A stretch of 64,000 nucleotides of DNA, taken from positions 620,001 through 684,000 of the forward strand of contig NZ_JAUZQF010000002.1 in NCBI RefSeq assembly GCF_030718205.1, read 5' to 3'. A program made the position numbers and the translations under genes. Of this stretch, positions 55,394 to 64,000 are shown in pieces. The stretch comes from Nonomuraea turcica. GTDB taxonomy: Bacteria; Actinomycetota; Actinomycetes; Streptosporangiales; Streptosporangiaceae. Numbering within the stretch: position 1 is the stretch's first letter; the number at the start of each line of letters is the position of its first letter. The notes under the pieces were generated by a model. It was not told the DNA's origin. It saw nothing but the letters and a program-made list of their open reading frames with translations, and did not search any database.

Positions 55394-56113
55394 TCAGGCG
55401 ACGGCGCCGATGCCGCGCGGGGGTGTGGGGGTGCCGTGGACGCGGCGGGCGTAGCGCCGGAACGAGCGGCGGCCGAGCAACGGCAGCAGCCGGCGCAGCG
55501 GCGCGGGAAGCTTGCCCATTTCGATCCCGATCACCTCGGGATCCCCCTCGTAGAGCATCATCCCGAAGCCCAGGAACATGAGCCGCTGGGGAATCGAGGA
55601 CATGCCCCGGGCGGTGAACTCCTCCCACTCCTCGGCCGTGATGTGCCGGGCCATGATGGGCAGCAGATGGGTCTCCTCGGCGTGCAGATGCTCGAACAGC
55701 GCCGCGCACATGCTGGACAGGATCCCGGCCAGCGCTTCGCCGTCCGAAGCCGACGCGGTCCGGCGCCAGGTGCCGAGCGCCTCGTGCGCCTGCTCCAAGA
55801 GCGCCGCCACCTGCTCGTGCTGGCTCTGCATCACGTGCACCAGCGGGGCGAGCTCACCGGGGACCCGGGCGAGCAACACATCCCACAGCAGATCGTCCTC
55901 AACGCTGTGGTGGTGGTGCAGCAGCGACAGAAACAGGGTCACGTGGGCTGCCACGATCGAGGTCCGGCGGTGGTCTCCCCCGGCGACGGCGCGTACCGCC
56001 GCCGGGGACAGGCCCAGTTCACGGCGGAAACTGGAGTGCGCGACCTGCATCATGCGCACGTCGGTCAGCCCCGGCCCGTGGAGCCGCGGCCCTTCGGTGG
56101 TCTGGTGTTCCAT
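55394..56113 (-). CDS. Hemerythrin (HHE) domain protein
   Basis: A 239-aa protein. Metal-ligand motifs of the HHE family are visible: AHVTLFLSLLHHHHSVEDDLLW, VMQSQHEQVAALLEQAH and LFEHLHAEETHLLPIMA. These helices bind a di-iron centre that senses or handles O2, NO or metal. ATG 56111-56113 has AGAGGA seven bases upstream. It is divergent from the SARP regulator across about 100 bases and upstream of the NTF2-like gene. Confidence 0.85.
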   Translation of the reverse strand: MEHQTTEGPRLHGPGLTDVRMMQVAHSSFRRELGLSPAAVRAVAGGDHRRTSIVAAHVTLFLSLLHHHHSVEDDLLWDVLLARVPGELAPLVHVMQSQHEQVAALLEQAHEALGTWRRTASASDGEALAGILSSMCAALFEHLHAEETHLLPIMARHITAEEWEEFTARGMSSIPQRLMFLGFGMMLYEGDPEVIGIEMGKLPAPLRRLLPLLGRRSFRRYARRVHGTPTPPRGIGAVA

Positions 56114-56214
56114 GCTGTTTCCTCTCTGATGAGGACAGCCTGCGGCCACCCGCTTGGAAGGCATCCCGTTTTGGCTTGGACGCCACCTCCCGGCGAGCGG
56201 GGGCGTGCCGTAGC

Positions 56215-59200
56215 GTGACCGACGTGCGCTATCAGGTGTTGGGTCCGGTCGAGGTGCTCGATGCCGACGGGGACCCGGTCCAGCTCGGCGGCCAGAAGCA
56301 GCGGGCGCTGCTCGGTCTGCTGCTGGCCGCCCGCGGCCGGGTCGTCTCGGTCGGCCGCCTGATCGACGAGCTGTGGGCCGACGAGGCCCCGCCGAAGGCG
56401 CTGACCTCGGTACAGTCCTATGTCGCGAACCTCAGGCGGGCACTGGAACCCGACCGTCCAGCCCGCGCCCCCGCCCAGGTCCTCATCACGCGTCCGCCCG
56501 GCTACGCCCTCGCGACCGGCTCGCTCGACTCCATCGAGTTCGAGACGCTGGCGGGCGCGGCGCACGAATCCCTCGCGACCGACGCCGCGCATGCCCGGGA
56601 GCTCCTGCGCACCGCCGCCGGGCTCTGGCGCGGTGAGCCGTACGCCGACGTGGCCGTGGCGTCGCCCGGCCTGGCCGCCGAGGCCGCCAGGCTCAGCGAG
56701 CTCAGGCTGCTGGCCACGGAGGATCGGTTCCGCGCCGAGCTCGCGCTCGGCGTCCACGCCCGGCTGGTGGGAGAGATCGAGCAACTGGTGGCCGCACAGC
56801 CGCTCCGTGAAGCGGCCTGGGGGCTGCTCGCGGTTGCCCTGTACCGGTCCCAGCGCCAAGGGGAGGCGCTCGACGCGCTACGGCGGGCGAGACGGCTCCT
56901 CGCCGAGGAGCTCGGCGTGGACCCAGGTCCGGAGCTGAGACGGCTCGAGGAGGCGGTGCTACGCCACGAACCGTCGCTGGAGGCCAGACCCGCTCCCGTC
57001 ACGCCACCGGCATACGGCACATCGGCCGACGCCAGGCCACGCGCCGACGCGGCCAGGCTGGTCGGCCGGGAGGAGTGGCAGGCACGCCTCACCGGCTATC
57101 TCGTCGACGCGAGCGCCGGTCGCGGCACCGTGGTGCTGCTGACTGGGGAACCAGGCATCGGCAAGACCGGTCTGGCCCGCGCCCTCACCGCGACCGCCAC
57201 CGCGATGGGCTTACATACCGGATGGGGACGATGCGAGGAAGCCGTGGGGGCTCCCGCCCTGTGGCCGTGGTCGCAAGCCCTGGGCCCGCTCCTGCGCGCC
57301 GCCGGGCCGGCGGCCCGGCTACCGGCCCTGGCGGCCCTGCTGCCCGGCTCCGACGACGATCCGGCTGCCACCATGACGGCGACGGGCGTCGAGATGGCGG
57401 CCTTCCGGCTGGCCGAGGCCGCGGCCGCGCTGCTGCGTGACGCGGGACCGACCCTGCTGGTGCTCGACGACTTGCACTGGGCGGACGGGGACACGCTGAA
57501 CCTGGCCCGCCGGCTCGGCGCGATGCTCGCCGACCTGCCGGTCGTGCTGCTCCTGACCAGCCGCGACGCCCAGGCCGACCACACGCGGGAGCTGGCCGAG
57601 ACACTGGCCGAGCTCACCCGCGCCGGCCTCGTCCGGGCCGGTCTGCGCGGGCTGGACCAGGCGGGGGTACGGGCCTATGTCCGGCTCCGGCACGGCGTGG
57701 AAATCGCGGACGAAGTCTCCGCGGCGTTGGGGGAACGCACGAACGGCAATCCCTTCTTTCTCGGGGAGCTTGTGCGGCTGCTTGCGGACGAACGCCTCCT
57801 CACCACACCGGGCGCCGTGCGTGCGCTGAAGGTGCCTGACGGGGTGCAGGACGTCGTGCGGCGGCGGATCTCCCGGCTGCCCGACGACGCGGACACCCTG
57901 CTGGCGACGGCCGCGGCGTGGGGACCGACGTTCGATGTCGATCTCGTCGAGGCGGCCTCGGGGCTGACCGCGGACGCCGCGATGAACGCCACCGAAGCCG
58001 CCCTGCTGGCGGGCTTGATCGTGGCGGACGGTACGCGCCACCGGTTCACGCATGGCCTGGTCCGGGAGGCCGTCTACGTGCGGCTGCCGCCGGGTGAGCG
58101 CCGCCGGCTGCACGCGGCGATCGCCAAGGTGATCGAGGAGCGGTCCGGCGCGGCGGGCGAGACGCGCTCCGCCGAGCTCGCCCACCACCACGGCCTGGCC
58201 GGGGCCGGGCACGCCCGCGCCGCCTGGACTCACGCGTTGCGGGCGTCGGCGCTCGCGGCGCGGCAGCCCGCTCCCGCGGAGGCCGCCCGCCTGCAGGAGG
58301 CCGCGTTGACCGCGCTGACCCGAGACCCCACCGCCACTGCCACCGACCGGTACGACATGCTCATCGGCCTCGCGCTGGCCCGCAGGCGCGCGGGCTACGA
58401 TCGGCAGGCGTGGGAGGCCACGCGCGAGGCGGCCGAGGTGGCCCTCGCGGGCGGGGACGTCGTCGCGGCAGCGCGGGCCGCGGTCGCGACCACCGCCGAC
58501 GCCGTCTGGAGCTGGCGCGAGTACCGGGTGGTGGACGTCTCGGGCGTTACGCTGTTCGAGCGGCTGGTCCGGGAGCTTCCCCCGGGACACCAGGCGCTAC
58601 GGGCACGGCTACTCGCCGCTCTCGCGGCGGAGCTCTACTACGGTACGGACACCACCGGCCGCGTCGTGGCCCTGTCCACCGAGGCCGAATCCCTGGCTCG
58701 GGCCCACGGCAGCCGGGCCGACCTGGCTCGCGTGCTCGAACTCCGCCATGTCGCCTACGAGCGGCCCCAGCTGCTGGCCGAACGGCTGTCCGCTGCGCGC
58801 GAGCTCGCCGACCTGGCCGGCCTGCCCGACTCCGCAGACGATCCGGCCGCCCTCGCCCGCGCGCTGGTGTTCCGCGGGCGAGACCAGATCGAGCAGGGTG
58901 ACATCGCCGCGGGACTGCACGACTACCGGCGTGCTCGGGAGCTGGCACAGACGTACGCGCTCGCCCCGGCGCTGGTCGCGCTCGACTGGGCCGGAGCGGT
59001 GGCCGACATCGCCCGCGGCCGGTTCGCCGAGGCTGAACGGGCGATCGCGAAGGCTCACGAGTTCCACGCGGGCACCACCGTCGCCGGCGCCGCCGAGGTC
59101 CCGATCGCCCTGACGGCGACGCTGAACCTGGCCCGAGGCACATTGCCGGCGATCGAGCCGCTGCTGGCCGAGTCCGCCGCCGCCACCGGTCTCGCCCTGC

Positions 59201-59706
59201 TGCACGAGTGGCACGCGCTGGCACTCCTGCGTTCGGGCCGGGCCGATCAGGCGCGGTCCGCGCTCGGCGCGTGGCGGCAGCAGCCGGAGGTGCCGATGGA
59301 CTACCTATGGCTGACCCACCAGGCGATCCGCGCGGAGCTCTGGTCCGAGCTGGGTCCGGCGGACGCCGCGTACGACCTGCTCACGCACCTGGTGCCCTAC
59401 GCGGACCGGATCGTGATCGGCGGCACGGGGATCACGTTCGCCGGATTCGCCGGACACCACATCGGCCTGCTGGCCAGGGCATACGGCGACCTGGACGGCG
59501 CGGCCGACCATCTCGGAGCGGCGCTGCGGCGCAATGAGGAGGCCGGACTGCGTCCCTTCGCCGCGGCGAGCGCCCGCGAGCTGGCCACCACCCTCAGGCG
59601 CCGCGACCGGCCCGGCGACCATGAGCAGGCGGCCATCCTGACGATCCGCGCGTCCGCGCTGACCGACCCCTGTGGATCAACCCACCAACCCCACAAGCGC
59701 TCATAG
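56215..59706 (+). CDS. AfsR-like SARP regulator (OmpR-HTH, BTAD, AAA, TPR-like)
   Basis: About 1163 aa. The N-terminus has the winged HTH (VRYQVLGPVEVLDADGDPVQ, GQKQRALLGLLLAARGRVV). The BTAD domain follows (AAGLWRGEPYADVA, ALYRSQRQGEALDALRRARR, ELGVDPGPELRRLEEAVL). The ATPase has VVLLTGEPGIGKTGLARAL (P-loop) and LLVLDDLHWADGDTLNLARR (Walker B). The C-terminal ~500 residues are alpha-helical and TPR-like. Such regulators activate secondary-metabolite or stress genes by binding direct repeats. It is the nearest pathway-type activator to the NRPS cluster, 4 kb beyond its end, but the link is untested. GTG 56215 is chosen because it starts the conserved HTH; the frame is open to 56176. Confidence 0.85.
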   Translation: MTDVRYQVLGPVEVLDADGDPVQLGGQKQRALLGLLLAARGRVVSVGRLIDELWADEAPPKALTSVQSYVANLRRALEPDRPARAPAQVLITRPPGYALATGSLDSIEFETLAGAAHESLATDAAHARELLRTAAGLWRGEPYADVAVASPGLAAEAARLSELRLLATEDRFRAELALGVHARLVGEIEQLVAAQPLREAAWGLLAVALYRSQRQGEALDALRRARRLLAEELGVDPGPELRRLEEAVLRHEPSLEARPAPVTPPAYGTSADARPRADAARLVGREEWQARLTGYLVDASAGRGTVVLLTGEPGIGKTGLARALTATATAMGLHTGWGRCEEAVGAPALWPWSQALGPLLRAAGPAARLPALAALLPGSDDDPAATMTATGVEMAAFRLAEAAAALLRDAGPTLLVLDDLHWADGDTLNLARRLGAMLADLPVVLLLTSRDAQADHTRELAETLAELTRAGLVRAGLRGLDQAGVRAYVRLRHGVEIADEVSAALGERTNGNPFFLGELVRLLADERLLTTPGAVRALKVPDGVQDVVRRRISRLPDDADTLLATAAAWGPTFDVDLVEAASGLTADAAMNATEAALLAGLIVADGTRHRFTHGLVREAVYVRLPPGERRRLHAAIAKVIEERSGAAGETRSAELAHHHGLAGAGHARAAWTHALRASALAARQPAPAEAARLQEAALTALTRDPTATATDRYDMLIGLALARRRAGYDRQAWEATREAAEVALAGGDVVAAARAAVATTADAVWSWREYRVVDVSGVTLFERLVRELPPGHQALRARLLAALAAELYYGTDTTGRVVALSTEAESLARAHGSRADLARVLELRHVAYERPQLLAERLSAARELADLAGLPDSADDPAALARALVFRGRDQIEQGDIAAGLHDYRRARELAQTYALAPALVALDWAGAVADIARGRFAEAERAIAKAHEFHAGTTVAGAAEVPIALTATLNLARGTLPAIEPLLAESAAATGLALLHEWHALALLRSGRADQARSALGAWRQQPEVPMDYLWLTHQAIRAELWSELGPADAAYDLLTHLVPYADRIVIGGTGITFAGFAGHHIGLLARAYGDLDGAADHLGAALRRNEEAGLRPFAAASARELATTLRRRDRPGDHEQAAILTIRASALTDPCGSTHQPHKRS

Positions 59707-60161
59707 CATCCCAGCGGCAAGATCCCGCCCGGCAAGGCGACGCACTCGATCGGGGCGATCGGATGGGGCCTATGTGACGCCCATGCATCGTCTCTCCGGT
59801 CAGCGCACCCTGCCTTGGCGGGGGTGCGAACGTAAGTTCGACTCTGGCACGCGAGCACGTCGGCGCGGGAGCCCTCGACCAGCAGCTCCAGCAGCGGCCA
59901 GCCCGATCCGGTGGGCATAGCGCTGCGCCCGTCGCTCGCCCGTCACGCCGCCCTCGCCACGGCTAGGTGGGCTCTGGTCTGAGCAACCCTGCGCCGGTAG
60001 ACAGCGGCCAGCCAGCGGATCAATGGCAACGATAACATTCGCAGTTCTATCCCGTGTACAAGGGGAAATCAATCCTTGACGCATCAGAATGGCATCGTTA
60101 ACAATCGGAGGCACTCGGCCGTCCCCACATCTTCGGCATCATCCGGACCCAAGGAGAGACC
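59707..60161. promoter_or_regulatory. Promoter region of the arabinose importer with paired LacI-type operators
   Basis: Two direct repeats lie here: ATGGCAACGATAACATTCG (60023-60041) and ATGGCATCGTTAACAATCG (60089-60107), identical at 16 of 19 positions. A further LacI-like half, TAGCGCTAACA (60184-60194), lies just inside the binding-protein gene. The spacing of about 66 bases would allow looping by a LacI repressor. The gap from 59707 to 60000 shows no recognisable gene. AAGGAGAG precedes the next ATG. Confidence 0.55.
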
Positions 60162-61544
60162 ATGGTCCGCTCGCACCATTTGGTAGCGCTAACATCGCCT
60201 ACTCGCCGCGACGTCCTCCGAGGCATGGGAGGGCTGGCCGCGGCCGGCACGCTGGCCGCCTGCGGCGTGCCCGTGGAGTCAGAAAAGCCCGCCGTGCTCG
60301 GATCCTCGGCCGCCCCGTCGGCCGCGCAGGCCAGCGGCGAGGTCACCCTGTGGATGCGCGACGACGACCTGCTGAAGGTCTTCCGAACCGTGGTCCCGGC
60401 CTTCAACGCCGAATACCCCAACGTCAAGGTGAATCTCAAGGGCGTGGACATCGCCACCAAGCTCCCTCCGGCCCTGGTCAGCGGCGTCGGCCTGCCGGAC
60501 GGGTCGTTCTGGGAGGACGACCAGATCGGCCAGCACGCCGACCGTCTGTACGACCTGACCGCGCTGATGAGCAAGTACCGCGCCGACACCGTCCAGTTCA
60601 AGCTCGACGTCCTCACCCATAACGGCCGGCTCGTCGGCGTCCCCTGGGACACCGACCCGGGACTGCTCTACTACAACGACGAGATCGTCAAAAGCGCCGG
60701 CGTCGACCCTGCCTCTCTGACCGACTACGACGCGCTACTGGGCGCCGCCCGCGCGATCAAGGCCAAGAACCCCAAGGCGAAGCCGATCCCGCTGGAGCAG
60801 GACAACACCCTGGGCATGATGTGGTACACGATGTTCCTGAACCAGCAGCAGGGACACGGCCTGGTGGACCCCTCCGGCAACCTGACGCTGGAGGGCGAGC
60901 CCTCCCGCCGGGCGCTGACCTGGATCAAGACCGTCGTGGACGAAGGGCTGGGCGCTCGCCAGAAGTTCGCCAGCACCGCCCAGATCACCATGCTCGACGA
61001 GGGGATCATCTCGCTGGTCCCGTGGGCGCAGTGGTTCATCTTCATCCCGCAGTCGGGCCTGAAGAAGACGACCGGCCAGTGGCGCATGACCAACCTGCCC
61101 GCCTGGTCCACCGGCGGCTCCCGCAGCGGGCTGATGGGCGGCAGTTCCTTTGTCATCCCGGCCAAGGCGAAGAGCCCCGAGCTGGCCTGGCTGTTCTACG
61201 AGTTCGCCGTCTACCGGCCCGAGGGGTACCGGACGGTGTTCTCCAAGAACTCGGTCTACCCGACCGGGCTCAACACGGTGGTTCCCTCGGTCAGGTCGGC
61301 GCTCGACCCGGCCAAACCCCTGGTGGACAAGCTGCCGCAGCTCGGCGGCGTGGACAACTGGGCGATCAGTACCAAGGCGGCGCTGGAGATCCCGCCCGGC
61401 TACACGGCTCCCACCTGGTACGGCCAGGCGGCCAAGTACCTGGGCGCCAACATCCAGCGCCTGATGGACGGCAAGATGTCGGTCGACGAGGTGATCGCCA
61501 AGTCCACGGCCGACATCAAGAAGAACCTGATCGACAGGAACTGA
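60162..61544 (+). CDS. ABC sugar transporter, extracellular binding lipoprotein
   Basis: A 460-aa type 1 solute-binding protein. The N-terminus combines a twin-arginine motif (SPTRRDVLRGMGGLAAAG) with a lipobox (LAAC, Cys34), so it is probably a Tat-exported lipoprotein. The mature part has SGEVTLWMRDDDLLKVFR, VPWDTDPGLLYYNDEI, WAQWFIFIPQSGLKK and MGGSSFVIPAKAKSPELAWL, typical of oligosaccharide-binding proteins (SBP_bac_1). The neighbouring GH43 and GH51 genes suggest arabino-oligosaccharide uptake. Confidence 0.9.
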   Translation: MVRSHHLVALTSPTRRDVLRGMGGLAAAGTLAACGVPVESEKPAVLGSSAAPSAAQASGEVTLWMRDDDLLKVFRTVVPAFNAEYPNVKVNLKGVDIATKLPPALVSGVGLPDGSFWEDDQIGQHADRLYDLTALMSKYRADTVQFKLDVLTHNGRLVGVPWDTDPGLLYYNDEIVKSAGVDPASLTDYDALLGAARAIKAKNPKAKPIPLEQDNTLGMMWYTMFLNQQQGHGLVDPSGNLTLEGEPSRRALTWIKTVVDEGLGARQKFASTAQITMLDEGIISLVPWAQWFIFIPQSGLKKTTGQWRMTNLPAWSTGGSRSGLMGGSSFVIPAKAKSPELAWLFYEFAVYRPEGYRTVFSKNSVYPTGLNTVVPSVRSALDPAKPLVDKLPQLGGVDNWAISTKAALEIPPGYTAPTWYGQAAKYLGANIQRLMDGKMSVDEVIAKSTADIKKNLIDRN

Positions 61545-61550
61545 CCGGCC

Positions 61551-62473
61551 GTGTCGATACTGGCGAACCGGGTGGTGGCCCGGCACGCGTCCGCCGCCCG
61601 CACGCCCCAGGGCCGGCGCGGGCCACGTACGGGGTGGCGAGGGCTGCTGCTGGTCTCCCCGTTCCTCGTGTTCTTCGCGGCCTTCACCGCCTACCCGCTC
61701 TACTACGCCTTCCAGCTCAGCTTCCTCGACTGGCACGGCGGCGCGACGTATCGGTGGGCCGGCCTGGGCAACTACTCCTACCTGCTGACCAATCCCGACT
61801 TCTGGGCGGCGCTGGGCAACACGGTCGTCATCTGGCTGCTGATCGTGCCGTTGCAGACAGTCGGCGCCATCGCCGCGGCGGGCGCGCTTTCCCGGGCCGG
61901 GCTCCGGTTCAAGGGGCTGCTGCGGACGGCGGTGATCATCCCGTACGTGACGCCGCTCGCGGCCATGGCCCAGGCCTTCATCCTGATCTTCGACCGGGAC
62001 TACGGAGTGGCCAACTACCTGCTCGGGCTGGCCGGACTGCCGTCCGTGGAGTGGCTGACCTCGACCGAGTGGTCCAAGGTGACGATCGCCCTGCTGGTGC
62101 TGTGGAAATCCAGCGGGTTCGCGCTCATCGTCATGCTGGCCGCCATCCAGAGCATCCCCGGCGAGGTCTACGAGGCGGCCGCGCTGGACGGGGCGGGGCC
62201 GTTCACCACCTTCTGGAGGATCACCGTGCCGCTGATGCGTCACGCCATCGCGTTCTTCATGGTCATCTCCACGCTGGGAATCTCGCAGATGTTCCTGGAG
62301 CCGTACGTGCTGACGGACGGAGGCCCGTACAACAGCAGCACCACCAGCGGCCTGTACCTGTTCCAGCACATCGGCGCCTCCGACCTCGGCACCGGGGCGG
62401 CCAATACGTTCCTGCTGGTCGTCATGGTGCTGGCACTGTCGGTCGCGGCGGTGCGCGTGTTCCGGGAGTCGAA

Positions 62474-62477
<4 letters not shown>
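61551..62477 (+). CDS. ABC sugar transporter permease 1
   Basis: A 308-aa MalF/UgpA-type permease with six membrane helices. The ATPase-coupling EAA loop is IPGEVYEAAALDGAGPFTTF, followed by WRITVPLMRHAI. GTG 61551 begins six bases after the binding-protein stop. The gene ends in a GTGA overlap with the second permease. No ATPase gene is in the window; a shared MsiK-type ATPase is usual in actinobacteria. Confidence 0.9.

Positions 62478-64000
<1,523 letters not shown>

Noticed and set aside
59397..59918. 173-codon minus ORF at the SARP 3' end
   Set aside because: Mostly antisense to the SARP gene. The part beyond 59706 looks slightly protein-like but has no family match or start that I can defend.

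Overview
The window reads as chromosomal DNA of a GC-rich filamentous actinobacterium. Third codon positions are almost always G or C, GTG and TTG starts are common, many neighbouring genes overlap by four bases (ATGA, GTGA, TTGA), and regulators of the LuxR/MalT, AraC, TetR and AfsR/SARP types appear beside a large thiotemplate cluster. The style fits Streptosporangiales (Nonomuraea-like) or Streptomyces-like organisms; the genus cannot be fixed from the sequence alone.

Layout. Bases 1-9800 are an accessory zone with several decayed genes. It holds a partial sensor kinase, a membrane protein, a gene broken by two frameshifts (1442-2661), a truncated pRiA4b-ORF3-like gene, a MalT-type LuxR regulator, a quinone-reductase-like MDR enzyme, a DUF4386-type membrane gene broken by a 10-bp duplication, a short remnant resembling a TIGR02680 ATPase C-terminus, and an AraC regulator. 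Bases 9845-16722 carry metabolic genes on the + strand: a flavin oxidoreductase, a fatty acyl-CoA ligase, a membrane acyltransferase, and a PLP decarboxylase with its TetR neighbour behind a strong palindrome.

Bases 17075-52412 are a two-armed NRPS/PKS cluster built around a divergent promoter region at about 32854-33296. The minus arm is MbtH, a three-module NRPS (C-A-T x3; codes read as Asp, Ser, Ser), a C-A-T-TE NRPS (Ser; TE with a cysteine nucleophile), an MFS exporter and an AsnO/SyrP-like dioxygenase. The plus arm is a Rossmann dehydrogenase, a DUF6002-like protein that I read as PLP fold-type-II related, a stand-alone ketosynthase lacking an AT and one catalytic His, a type II thioesterase, a 25-codon ORF, a LanB-like (lantibiotic dehydratase N-domain) protein, an A-T-C-T NRPS, a KS-AT-KR-DH-ACP PKS, an A-T NRPS and a secreted Ntn-hydrolase. 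The simplest reading is that the plus arm builds a polyketide-extended, perhaps proline-derived acyl unit and passes it to the minus arm. That arm would add (hydroxy)Asp and three Ser before release by the cysteine TE. Glutamyl- or aminoacyl-tRNA chemistry from the LanB-like enzyme is a further possibility. I do not recognise the compound; this is the best candidate for an undescribed system.

Bases 52804-64000 are an arabinan-utilisation region: a secreted GH43 arabinanase with ricin-type lectin repeats, an ABC sugar importer (binding protein plus two permeases) and the start of a GH51 arabinofuranosidase. They share LacI-type operator-like sequences. Between them lie a SnoaL/NTF2-like protein, a hemerythrin-domain protein and a large AfsR-like SARP regulator. 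No rRNA, tRNA, CRISPR array or intact insertion sequence was seen.
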